DNA of 36,276 nucleotides, from assembly GCA_028871475.1 (NCBI GenBank), contig JAGWMZ010000038.1, forward strand, positions 1 through 36,276. Reading direction: 5' to 3'. This document shows positions 1-7,198 of this stretch, piece after piece. Position 1 is the stretch's first letter. Each line of letters opens with the position of its first letter. The notes beneath the pieces were generated by a model. That model was not told the origin of the DNA. It was given only the letters and a program-made list of their open reading frames with translations, and did no database searches. This DNA comes from Sphingomonadales bacterium (GTDB lineage Bacteria; Pseudomonadota; Alphaproteobacteria; Sphingomonadales; Sphingomonadaceae). A program made the position numbers and the translations under genes.

Positions 1-263
1 TAGAACTGGTCGGGGGCTGCCTGTTCCAACCCCGCCCGACCTGTCGCCGTGACCGCCTTAAGAGCTGGCGTTCCAGCGCCTGAGGCGGCAGGCTGAAACC
101 CGCCCTCCATTCACATCGGAAGGGTGGGCTCTGATTGCCGGGGCTTGGGACAACGCCACCGTTTGAACTGAGGCCGACGATGGGTGGCTAGAGGTGAAAG
201 CTGTTTTTCTGCCTGGGGCGGCGTGTGCAGGTTTCAGCACGGCAGGAGGACATTTGCGGCCCA

Positions 264-1163
264 TCAGCCATTCATACGATAGCGCAGCGCCTCGATCAGC
301 GCGGCAAAGCCCGAGGAATGCTGGCGGCGGCTGGGGTAATAGAGGTGGTAGCCAGGAAACGGCGGGCACCAGTCCTCGAGCACGCGGATCAATCGCCCTT
401 CAGCAACAAGCGGCAACACCATATCCTCGACCAGATAGGCGATCCCCAGCCCGTCGAGCGCCGCCTGCAAGGCCAGCGAGGTGTCATTGATGGTCATCTG
501 CCCTTCCACCCGCACATTGAGCGCGCGGCCATCCTTTTCAAACTCCCAGGCATAGAGCCCGCCATAGGTGGGAAAACGCAGGTTGAGGCAATTGTGCCGC
601 GCCAGATCGCCGGGCGCCTGCGGGGGCGCATGGCGCTCGAAATAGGCCGGAGCGGCCACCGCAGCCATGCGCATATCCGGGCTGATGGGCACGGCGATCA
701 TGTCCTGCGCAATGGTTTCGCCCAGCCTGACGCCCGCATCAAACCGCTCGGCCACAATATCGACAAAGCCGGCATCCACGCTCAGCTCCACATGCAGATC
801 GGGGTATTGCGCCAGCAGCGGCAGCAGCGCAGGCACGAGAAGGGTGCGGGCTGCATGCGCGCTGGTGGTGATGCGGATGGTGCCCGAAGGCTTGTCGCGC
901 AGCTCGCCCAGGCGGACGAGTTCGGCCTCCACCCCATCGAACAGGCTGCCCACCGCGCCCAGCAGGCGCTCGCCCGCTTCGGTGGGCACAACATGGCGGG
1001 TGGTGCGGTTGAGCAGCCGCAGCCCGAGCCTTTCTTCCAGCCCCTTGACCGCATGGCTCAACGCCGAGGTCGACACCCCCATCTGCGCCGCCGCGCGGGT
1101 AAAGCTGCGTTCGCTGGCCACTGCGCGAAAGGCCAGCAGATCGTTGAAGGTGTTGCGGGCCAT
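264..1163 (-). CDS. LysR family transcriptional regulator
   Basis: One-component DNA-binding regulator. The N-terminal ~60 residues form the winged helix-turn-helix of the LysR family (FLAFRAV-like start, SFTRAAAQMGVSTSALSHAVKGLEERLG, then LLNRTTRHVVPTEAG). The rest is the periplasmic-binding-protein-like effector domain (LRFPTYGG, LQAALDGLGIAYL, and a C-terminal YYPSRRQHSSGFAALIEALR that is common in the CrgA-like branch). Length of about 299 residues is normal. I prefer the ATG at 1163 (MARNTFNDLLAF); an in-frame ATG at 1175 would add four residues but has only a poorly spaced GAG before it. It is transcribed divergently from the oxidoreductase operon starting at 1257, and a T-N11-A dyad lies between them, so it probably controls that operon and itself. 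The effector is unknown. Confidence 0.93.
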   Translation of the reverse strand: MARNTFNDLLAFRAVASERSFTRAAAQMGVSTSALSHAVKGLEERLGLRLLNRTTRHVVPTEAGERLLGAVGSLFDGVEAELVRLGELRDKPSGTIRITTSAHAARTLLVPALLPLLAQYPDLHVELSVDAGFVDIVAERFDAGVRLGETIAQDMIAVPISPDMRMAAVAAPAYFERHAPPQAPGDLARHNCLNLRFPTYGGLYAWEFEKDGRALNVRVEGQMTINDTSLALQAALDGLGIAYLVEDMVLPLVAEGRLIRVLEDWCPPFPGYHLYYPSRRQHSSGFAALIEALRYRMNG

Positions 1164-1191
1164 TGTTGAATCCATCTCAATACGGCTTGCT

Positions 1192-1208
1192 GATTATACA
1201 GTCTAATC
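1192..1208. promoter_or_regulatory. Putative LysR operator (GATTA-N7-TAATC dyad)
   Basis: A perfect 5-bp inverted repeat, GATTA...TAATC, with a 7-bp spacer lies in the 93-bp divergent intergenic region. It contains the T-N11-A core known for LysR-type regulators. Its place between lysR and the operon it faces fits a shared operator. No binding data can be inferred from sequence alone. Confidence 0.55.
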
Positions 1209-1256
1209 GCAAGGCCCGCCCGCGCCTAGATCTTCTGGCGCAAGGAGGCAGCACCA

Positions 1257-1589
1257 ATGGCCAGCCCAACCACCCCAATGCGCGCACCATGGGGCGATAT
1301 CGCCCCCGCGCTGACCCGGATCAGCGACACGGTATTGTTTGACGATGTCTGGCAACGCCCGGGCCTGTCCCCGCGCGACCGCAGCCTTGTCACCGTGGCC
1401 AGCCTGATCGCGCTCTATCGCGGCAACGAACTGCCGTTCCACCTCGCCAAGGCGCTGGAAAACGGCGTAACACGCGAGGAGATCATCGAAATCGTCACCC
1501 ATCTTGCCTTCTATTCGGGCTGGCCCACCGCCAGTTCGGCGCTCGCCATCGTCCGCCGCCTGTTCGAAGAAGCCGATGCTCATGGCTGA
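1257..1589 (+). CDS. Carboxymuconolactone decarboxylase family protein
   Basis: Small (110 residues) all-helical protein of the CMD/AhpD-like family. The core LSPRDRSLVTVASLIALYRGNELPFHLAKALENGVTREE followed by EIIEIVTHLAFYSGWPTA is the typical CMD domain (about residues 37-98). It lacks the CxxC pair of AhpD peroxidase partners, so it looks like the gamma-carboxymuconolactone decarboxylase type rather than a thiol peroxidase. These small homologues often sit beside SDR/AKR genes and their substrate is usually unknown. A strong Shine-Dalgarno AGGAGG lies 8 bases before the ATG. It is the first gene of the operon, and its stop codon overlaps the SDR start. Confidence 0.9.
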   Translation: MASPTTPMRAPWGDIAPALTRISDTVLFDDVWQRPGLSPRDRSLVTVASLIALYRGNELPFHLAKALENGVTREEIIEIVTHLAFYSGWPTASSALAIVRRLFEEADAHG

Positions 1590-2409
1590 TGTGATCGTTC
1601 TGTTGGGGGCCGGCTCGCTCGGGCAGGCCATCGCGCGCCGGATCAGCGCCGGCAAGACGCTGCTGCTGGCCGATATCAACCCCCAAAACGCCGAGGCAGC
1701 GGCCAAAACCCTGCGCGATGCAGGCTTTAGTGTCAGCACCGCTGCGGTTGATGTCGCCTCGCTCGCTTCGGTCGAGGCACTGGTGGCCAGCGCCACGGCT
1801 CTGGGCGCGGTCACTGGCCTCATTCAGGCGGCGGGCGTGTCACCCTCGCAGGCACCGATCGAAACCATCCTCAAGGTCGATCTCTATGGCACCGCGCTGC
1901 TGCTCGATAGGTTCGGCGCGGTGATCGCCCCCGGCGGCGTGGGGCTGGTGGTGTCGTCGCAGTCGGGCTACCGGCTGGGTGCCTTGCCCGACGACCAGAC
2001 GCGCGCTCTGGCGGTGACACCGGTCGAAGCCCTGCTCGATCTGCCTTTCCTCCAGCCCGGCGCGGTGAAGGACACACTCCACGCCTATCAGCTTTCCAAG
2101 CGCGGCAATGGCTTGCGGGTGATGGCGGAGGCGGTCCGATGGGGACGCAGGGGGGCGCGGGTCAACGCCATTAGCCCGGGCATCATCATCACGCCGCTGG
2201 CCAATGACGAGCTGAACGGCCCGCGTGGGCCAAGCTATCGCGGCATGATCGCCAGCTCGGTCGCCAAACGCGCCGGCACGCCCGACGAGGTGGCCAACCT
2301 TGCCGCGCTGCTGATGGGGCCGGATGGGGCCTTCATCACCGGCAGCGACATGCTCATCGATGGCGGCACCACCGCCACTTACTGGTTTGGCGACACGCCC
2401 CCAGCCTGA
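1582..2409 (+). CDS. SDR family NAD(P)-dependent oxidoreductase
   Basis: Short-chain dehydrogenase/reductase of 275 residues with a Rossmann fold. The N-terminal glycine motif is GAGSLG (residues 9-14), a variant of TGxxxGIG; the acidic residue in LLLADINPQ (D31) after beta2 suggests NAD preference. The catalytic set is Ser125/126 (VVSSQSGY), Tyr169 and Lys173 (YQLSK). ISPGIIITPL and the C-terminal GSDMLIDGGTT are typical SDR elements. I chose the ATG at 1582 because the protein then begins directly before the first beta strand and overlaps the upstream stop (ATGGCTGA), as in translational coupling. An ATG at 1576 is also possible. The ~40-residue insertion after Ser126, before Tyr169, is longer than in most classical SDRs. 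The substrate is unknown. Confidence 0.92.
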   Translation: MADVIVLLGAGSLGQAIARRISAGKTLLLADINPQNAEAAAKTLRDAGFSVSTAAVDVASLASVEALVASATALGAVTGLIQAAGVSPSQAPIETILKVDLYGTALLLDRFGAVIAPGGVGLVVSSQSGYRLGALPDDQTRALAVTPVEALLDLPFLQPGAVKDTLHAYQLSKRGNGLRVMAEAVRWGRRGARVNAISPGIIITPLANDELNGPRGPSYRGMIASSVAKRAGTPDEVANLAALLMGPDGAFITGSDMLIDGGTTATYWFGDTPPA

Positions 2410-2425
2410 TTGAAAGGATACCCCG

Positions 2426-3442
2426 ATGCAAACCCGTAAACTGGGCCGCTCTGGCCTTTCTGTGTCCGCCCTTGGCCTTGGCTGCATGGGCATCAGCTTC
2501 AGCTATGCCACCCAGCTTTCGCGGCCCGAGGGCGTGGCGCTGATCCGCGCGGCACACGAGCGCGGCGTCACCTTTTTCGACACCGCCGAGGTCTATGGCC
2601 CGTTTGAAAACGAGCAGGTGGTGGGCGAGGCGCTGCGCCCGCTGCGCGACACAGTGGTGATCGCCACCAAGTTCGGTTTCGATATCGACCCCGCAACCGG
2701 GCAGAACCGCGGCATTTCCAGCCGGCCCGAACATATCCGCCGCGCGGTTGAAGGCTCGCTGAAGCGGCTGGGGGTGGAAACCATCGGCCTCCTCTACCAG
2801 CACCGCGTCGACCCCAATGTGCCGATCGAGGATGTGGCGGGCACGGTGCGCGACCTGATTGCCGAGGGCAAGGCGCGCCATTTCGGCCTGTCGGAGCCGG
2901 GCTTGCACACCTTGCGCCGCGCCCATGCGGTGCAGCCGGTGGCGGCGGTGCAAAACGAATATTCGCTGTGGTGGCGCGAGGTGGAAACCAACGGCATCCT
3001 TGCCGCCTGCGACGAGCTGGGCATCGGTTTTGTGCCCTATAGCCCGCTGGGCAAGGGCTTTCTCACCGGCACGATAAACCCCAAGACGCCGCTGGCCGAC
3101 AATGATTTCCGCAAATCAACCCCGCGTTTTGCCCCCGAGGCTATGGCGCATAATCAGGCGCTGGTCGATCTGTTGCAGCGTGTGGCAGCCGCCAAGGGCG
3201 CCACGCCCGCGCAAGTGGCGCTGGCCTGGCTGCTGGCGCAGCGCCCCTATGTAGTGCCCATTCCCGGCACCACCAAGCTGCACCGGCTGGAGGAAAACCT
3301 TGGCGCGGCCAGGCTGGTGCTGAGCGGGGCCGAATTGAAAGACATCCGCGCCGCCACCGAGGCGATCGAGGTGGCGGGCGAGCGTTACGCCCCCGAACAC
3401 CTCGCCTGGGTTGGCCGCGAAGCCCCCATGCCCACCGCCTGA
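2426..3442 (+). CDS. Aldo/keto reductase
   Basis: Aldo/keto reductase superfamily enzyme of 338 residues, a TIM barrel that reduces aldehydes or ketones with NADPH. The start MQTRKLGRSGLSVSALGLGCMG is characteristic of AKR11/AKR13-like bacterial members. The catalytic tetrad is visible: Asp52 and Tyr57 (FFDTAEVYG), Lys82 (IATKFGF) and His126 (LYQHRVD). The C-terminal VPIPGTTKLHRLEENLGA is the cofactor-phosphate binding region. It has a Shine-Dalgarno AAGGA before the ATG and follows the SDR by 16 bp, so the two are co-transcribed. Physiological role is probably carbonyl detoxification or aromatic side-chain reduction. This is inferred from the family, not shown. Confidence 0.94.
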   Translation: MQTRKLGRSGLSVSALGLGCMGISFSYATQLSRPEGVALIRAAHERGVTFFDTAEVYGPFENEQVVGEALRPLRDTVVIATKFGFDIDPATGQNRGISSRPEHIRRAVEGSLKRLGVETIGLLYQHRVDPNVPIEDVAGTVRDLIAEGKARHFGLSEPGLHTLRRAHAVQPVAAVQNEYSLWWREVETNGILAACDELGIGFVPYSPLGKGFLTGTINPKTPLADNDFRKSTPRFAPEAMAHNQALVDLLQRVAAAKGATPAQVALAWLLAQRPYVVPIPGTTKLHRLEENLGAARLVLSGAELKDIRAATEAIEVAGERYAPEHLAWVGREAPMPTA

Positions 3443-3469
3443 GCCAAACCGACCAAGGAGCCCCCAAAA

Positions 3470-3598
3470 TGCGCGCCACCATCATGCACAAAGCCGACGA
3501 TGTACGGATCGAAACCGTGCCCGACGCCGCGATCCTCCAACCACTGATGCGGTGATCCGCATCACCCGCGCCTGCATTTGCGGCAGCGACCTGTGGGG
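3470..3598 (+). pseudogene. Zinc-type alcohol dehydrogenase, frameshifted 5' fragment
   Basis: A ribosome binding site (AAGGAG) and ATG at 3470 begin MRATIMHKADDVRIETVPDA, the N-terminus of zinc-dependent medium-chain alcohol dehydrogenases. The frame then hits TGA at 3554-3556. Shifting frame at about 3540 restores TDAVIRITRACICGSDLWG, which carries the first zinc-ligand motif CICGSDLW. Similarity stops at about 3598, where unrelated sequence begins. The gene therefore has both a small indel and a large 3' truncation, leaving about 43 of some 350-390 codons. It was presumably the fourth gene of the LysR-linked operon, and the truncation marks the left edge of the insertion-sequence region. 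Confidence 0.8.
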
Positions 3599-3599
3599 A

Positions 3600-3813
3600 C
3601 GACATGGGGCAGATCGGGCGTGAAGGCCATGCCGTTTTCCGTCAGACGCGGGTTCCAGGTATCGGCCTCCTTCAGCGCATCCTTGCACTCGGCCTCGTCC
3701 GGCGAGGTTGCCTCATCGATTGAGAACGGCGGTGGAATAGTCGTCCACGGTAACAGCGGGATAGCCCCGCTGCGGGCGGCGTAGAAGTTGTCCACCTTGA
3801 AGCCTTTCTGCAT
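3600..3813 (-). other. Unidentified coding fragment between IS remnants
   Basis: A minus-strand open frame reads KGFKVDNFYAARSGAIPLLP and continues through a proline-rich stretch (WTTIPPPFSIDEATSPDEAE) to NPRLTENGMAFTPDLPHVV. Composition and codon use look like real coding sequence, but I do not recognise the family. The fragment is bounded at about 3600 by the alcohol dehydrogenase remnant and at about 3812 by what looks like an IS21-type end. It is probably an internal piece of a gene destroyed by rearrangement. Translation of the open frame past 3600 runs into the reverse of the dehydrogenase remnant, so its C-terminus is not genuine. Confidence 0.35.
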
Positions 3814-3923
3814 GTCAGGGAGGACTGGGGATTTTCAGCGTGGAACTTTATCTGAAGGTACGCCTGCCAGCACTGGCCGATCGTGCCCCGCCGGGTTCTC
3901 TATTCGCATTGGTCAAGAGCTAA
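3812..3923 (+). mobile_element. IS21-family istA 5' remnant
   Basis: From 3812 the sequence TGTCAGGGAGG, then CTGGGGATTTTCAGCGTGGA, resembles the left end and istA leader of IS21-family elements. GTG at 3840 starts VELYLKVRL, matching the usual IstA N-terminus (M/V)ELYLKVR. After about nine codons the similarity is lost; the frame continues as PALADRAPPGS and stops with TAA at 3921. IstA is normally 400-500 residues and is followed by istB, so this is a dead stub. The match rests on a short motif recalled from the family, so confidence is moderate. Confidence 0.55.
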
Positions 3924-4128
3924 TCGTTCTGCGTTTTCGTCTGCGTGCCGGGCTCTGAGGTTCTCTCCGCGATCGCCGCTTGGGGTCGCATGTTGGCGTT
4001 CAGGTTCGGGTAGATCGAAGTGGTGTGCGCGGTCGATGCCGCAGCCGTGGGGACGATCTTACCCTCGCTACGCGTCCCGGCTGGACGCATGTCGTCGCGC
4101 TGAAGATCAGCGTCAGTTCCTTGTTGCG

Positions 4129-5160
4129 CTATGCTGTTGCGTTCTCCCGGAAGGGAGTATTGCTGCGCCACATGGCATGCAGGGTCACTGTCAGCTTTCG
4201 GGCCAGCGCGACCTTGGCCTTGCGAGGTCCGGTGCGCTCGGCAACGGCCCGAGCCCAGGCCCGCAGTTGCCCGCAGCCCAGCTTTCGGCAGAATATCGCG
4301 TTTGCGGCCTCGTACAGACATTTTCTGGTGAACCTGTCCTCGCGCTTGGAGACCCGCCCGTTTCGGCTGATTTCGCCGGATTCGTATCGCCGTGGTGTCA
4401 ATCCAAGATAGGCTCCGGCGCTGGACGATCGGTGGAAGCGGGAAGCATCGTCAAAGGCGGCAACCACCGCCATCGCCGTGATCGGCCCGACACCTGGCGC
4501 CGTCATCAACAGGCGCACCGTCTCATTCTGCCTGGCGACTGCCCGGATCCGACTGTCGAGCGTAGCAATGCGGGCCAGAATGTCCCGTCTCGCCTGAATA
4601 AGCGCTTCGAAGATCGGCAAGAGTTCCGGTGCGACCGCCAGATCGCCCTTGATGATTTCATCGGCCCGGCGCTTGAACCCGCCGACCCGCTTGCCGAACA
4701 TGATGCCGAAGGTTTTCAGCAGCCCCCTGATTTCGTTCTCCAGCTTGACGCGCATACCGACCATGGCTTCCCGCGCCGATAACATCGCCCGGTTGACATA
4801 GGCATCATGGCTCTTGATCTGCGCAATCTTGTACCAGCCTGTACGCACAATCTGGGCGAGGCCACGAGCATCATGCCGGTCGGTTTTATTTGGCATCATC
4901 TTGAGCACACCACTGGCGTGGCGCGCATCCAGACATACAATCGGCACCTGACGAGCCGTCAACGCGTTCCAGAGCCAGACGGCCAGCGGCCCGGTCTCCA
5001 TGCCGACCTTTTCAAGGTCTTGGGTTCGCCTGGCCAACCAATCGGCAATGGCATCGGGGCAGGTCGGTACTTTGGCCTCCGTCACCATCGTGCCATCGGC
5101 AAGAACGACACAGATCGCCGTCTCTTCCTGCGAAACATCCAGAGCTGCAAACATTCCCAT
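4129..5160 (-). CDS. IS110 family transposase
   Basis: Apparently intact 343-residue IS110 recombinase, which moves DNA through a DEDD RuvC-like domain and a C-terminal serine, in this family guided by a bridge RNA. Visible are ALDVSQEE (first Asp), VGMETGPLAVWLWNAL (Glu), and NKTDRHDARGLAQ (the paired Asp residues). The C-terminal Transposase_20 domain has MTAPGVGPITAMAVVAAFDD and SSAGAYLGLTPRRYESGE. I chose ATG 5160, preceded by AAGGAGGATGCG; the open frame extends upstream to 5220 but without similarity. Roughly 100 bases upstream (5161-5262, to the IS256 sequence) and 200 bases downstream (3924-4128) are non-coding and probably include the element ends. It is the only full-length transposase in the window and could still be active. 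Confidence 0.92.
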   Translation of the reverse strand: MGMFAALDVSQEETAICVVLADGTMVTEAKVPTCPDAIADWLARRTQDLEKVGMETGPLAVWLWNALTARQVPIVCLDARHASGVLKMMPNKTDRHDARGLAQIVRTGWYKIAQIKSHDAYVNRAMLSAREAMVGMRVKLENEIRGLLKTFGIMFGKRVGGFKRRADEIIKGDLAVAPELLPIFEALIQARRDILARIATLDSRIRAVARQNETVRLLMTAPGVGPITAMAVVAAFDDASRFHRSSSAGAYLGLTPRRYESGEISRNGRVSKREDRFTRKCLYEAANAIFCRKLGCGQLRAWARAVAERTGPRKAKVALARKLTVTLHAMWRSNTPFRENATA

Positions 5161-5308
5161 CGCATCCTCCTTACACAGGCCTCGGCCAAGTGCCGGAACG
5201 ACAGCTCCATCATGCCGCAAGGAAAGCGGAAAATGGAGCGTGGCGATTACGCTAAGGGGTGTAGGATCACGGGCGTGTCCCCGTCGATCTCCGGCTAAGC
5301 CGGTTTGA

Positions 5309-5538
5309 TCAGGCTGTCATGTTCGGCAGCGTGATGCCGCTGTTATCGCTCAATCCCGCGACGCTCTCAAGGGTCATGTAGCGGGAGCGCTGAACAGACC
5401 ATTCATCATTTTGTTCCAGCAAGATAGCGCCGACAAGCCGGGTGATGGCCTCCTCGTTGGGGAGTGGATGGCGCACAGCCATGCCGGGGGCATGGCGAGC
5501 ACCGACACGCCGACAACTTCGGTGCGGCGCTTGACCTC
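5309..5538 (-). pseudogene. IS256 (Mutator)-family transposase, 3' remnant
   Basis: Read on the minus strand the region gives EVKRRTEVVGV and, after a frame change, LPNEEAITRLVGAILLEQND, then EWSVQRSRYMTLESVAGLSD and a stop at 5309-5311. This is the recognisable C-terminus of IS256-family transposases (KRRTEVVGIFPN, LLEQNDEW, QRARYM). The frames are broken between VVGV and LPNEE, and about 300 N-terminal residues are missing. Downstream on the same strand, CGTGATCCTACACC near 5263-5276 resembles the IS256-type right end. The fragment is joined without a gap to an IS110 head at 5538/5539. Confidence 0.78.
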
Positions 5539-5892
5539 AAGCATGGCCTCGAAGCTCTTCACGCGAACGATCTTGTAAAAGCCTGCCTCGGCTAACTGCG
5601 CCAAGCCATCGGCGTCGGTCTTGTTCAGCGTCTCGTTCGATATCTTCTGCGCGTGGCGCGCCTCGATGCAGATCGCTGGCACTCCCTCTGCCGTCAGCGC
5701 GTGATAGAACCATGTCGAGAGGGGTCCGGTCTCGAAGACCACGCGCTTTGCCAGAGGCGCCCGCTTACGGATGATCTCTGCCAGCAGTGCTGGATCTGAT
5801 GGGCACTTGCCCCGCTAAATTCGGGAGCCACCCTGCCGGATTGAGATTGCGATGTCTTTCAGTGAAACGTCCAAGCCGATATACTGCTCCAT
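5539..5892 (-). pseudogene. Second IS110-family transposase, 5' remnant with amber stop
   Basis: ATG at 5892 starts MEQYIGLDVSLKDIAISIRQ, a typical IS110 N-terminus. The frame stops at a TAG where related proteins usually have Trp, then continues in the same frame as RGKCPSDPALLAEIIRKRAP, VVFETGPLSTWFYHAL, ICIEARHAQKI and KSFEAML. The Asp-containing motif reads NKTDADGLAQ; family members usually have NKTDANDADGLAQ, so about three residues including an active-site Asp may be lost. Similarity ends at 5539, directly against the IS256 tail. It is clearly different from the intact copy at 4129-5160. The 5893-6010 segment upstream is likely its left-end non-coding DNA. Confidence 0.82.
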
Positions 5893-6012
5893 GGTTGCTC
5901 TCCATCCGATGCTTGGGCCCGGTGCCAATCGTGAGCCCGTTTTCCATCTTATCGGGGAGCAACCAACTCGCAACCACAGCAGGATGGCGGGGTGACTCGC
6001 GCCGCGATTACC

Positions 6013-6158
6013 CCATGTACAACAACCAGCGCCTCTTCGGCCCCATCGGCTACATCCCACCCGCCGAGGCCGAAGCAAATTACTATGCAGCCCTTGAGAA
6101 CCTCGATATGGTTGCCTGACTCAATTGAAAATGCCTCCGGGAAAGCCGGGGCGGTTCA
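6013..6158 (+). pseudogene. IS3-family transposase (orfB) 3' end with right inverted repeat
   Basis: The plus-strand frame reads YNNQRLFGPIGYIPPAEAEA, then NYYAALENLDMVA and a stop at 6117-6119. This is the conserved C-terminus of IS3-group OrfB (NxRRLLEPIGNIPPAEAE). Everything upstream of about 6013, including the DDE core, is missing. After the stop a GC-rich terminal repeat ending in GGCGGTTCA is present, as expected for the right end of an IS3-type element. Confidence 0.8.
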
Positions 6159-6901
6159 GGCTGTCGGACCCAGCGATGGAGGAAGCGCTGTGGGAGACGC
6201 CACTGTTACGCGACTTTGCAGGGATCAGCCCCGATTTTGAGGGCGTGCCGGACGAGACCACGATCTTGAAGTTCCGGCATCTGCTGGAGAAGCACGAACT
6301 GAGCAAAGCGCTGTTTGACGAGATGACGGCGGTTTTGACCGAGCGTGGTTTGCTGCTGCGCCAAGGCACGATCGTGGATGCAACTTTGATTGCTGCACCG
6401 CCATCGACCACGAACCGGACGAAGTCGCGCGATCCTGACATGAAGCAGACCAGGAAGGGCAATCAGTGGTATTTCAGCATGAAGGCGCACATTGGCGCGG
6501 ACGCAGCATCGGGTTGCGTGCATTCGGCAGACATGACTTGGGCCAATGTGCATGACAGCGTGGTGACCGATGCCCTGCTCCACGGCGAGGAGGACATTGC
6601 CTTTGGCGACAGCGCCTATGCCAGCCATGAGCGTTCGCTCGAAGCCGATCGAGCCGAAGGCGATGTCGTCTGGGCTACGCCCTTCAAGCGCAGGAAGGGC
6701 CAGAAGCTGACCGATGAACAGCGCCGGATCAACCGGCTGACGTCCGGGTTCCGCTCCAAGGTCGAGCATGTCTTCCGAGTGGTCAAGCGCCAGTTCGGTT
6801 ACACCAAGACCCGCTACCGCGGGCTGCACAAGAACAGCCAGCAGATTTTCTGCCAACTCACTCTGGCCAATATCTACATCATGCGCGTGCATTTGGCCTG
6901 A
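6131..6901 (+). pseudogene. IS5-family transposase, N-terminally truncated
   Basis: The frame encodes a DDE transposase of the IS5 group: RLSDPAMEEALWETPLLRDF, VPDETTILKFRHLLEKHELS, GTIVDATLIAAPPSTTNR (first Asp), KGNQWYFSMKAHIGAD (second region), HGEEDIAFGDSAYAS (Asp) and the C-terminal RSKVEHVFRVVKRQFGYTKT, which carries the Glu and YREK-like motif. All catalytic segments are present, but family members are about 325-330 residues and start about 70 residues earlier. True similarity begins at about 6159, immediately after the IS3 right repeat; the first ten residues (MPPGKPGRF) are translated IS3 end. I infer that an IS3 element inserted into the IS5 transposase and was later deleted on its left side. 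Confidence 0.85.
6132..6158 (+). repeat. IS3-type right terminal inverted repeat
   Basis: The 27-bp segment reads, on the opposite strand, TGAACCGCCCCGG followed by a pyrimidine-rich stretch ending in GGAGGCA. This matches the terminal repeat style of IS3-family (IS51/IS407-like) elements. It starts 12 bp after the orfB stop and ends exactly where IS5 transposase similarity begins. The matching left repeat is not in the window. Confidence 0.6.
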
Positions 6902-7198
6902 TCCGAAGGATAGCTGCGCCCGCAGAGCGTGGCATGGTCAGAAAAGCAGGCGAAATAGCCGGAAAATCCAAGGTACTGGCCAAAACACGCGCCACGACGA
7001 GCGCTCTCAGCCAACGTTCTCGGCTGACGCCTGACGACGCTGAAATTCCTACCTGCGCAGAGCTTCCCTATGATTAAACGCTCGATGCTCTAACTCCAGC
7101 ATACCAAAAAATGCCAGCCAAACGTAAGGTCTGCCGGGCGTTCAACCTTGACCGGTTGCCAGGAATTACGCTCCGGGCCGTTGTTCTTTCTGAGGCTC
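6902..7198. other. Non-coding stretch between IS5 remnant and symporter operon
   Basis: About 300 bp with no supported gene. The first part presumably includes the right end of the IS5-type element, but I could not identify its terminal repeat because the left end is lost. The region lies downstream of both converging genes. No clear intrinsic terminator with a U-tract was found. Confidence 0.5.

Noticed and set aside
1..263. Short open frames at the left edge, including ELAFQRLRRQAETRPPF on the plus strand
   Set aside because: Bracketed by stops, no family recognised and the window edge prevents a judgement; treated as non-coding.
225..1169. Long plus-strand open frame opposite the LysR gene
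   Set aside because: It is an antisense shadow of a clear LysR coding sequence; its His/Arg/Gln-rich translation matches no family.
3920..4321. 133-codon minus-strand frame after the IS110 transposase
   Set aside because: About half overlaps the transposase in another frame; the rest is probably element-end DNA with no recognisable protein.
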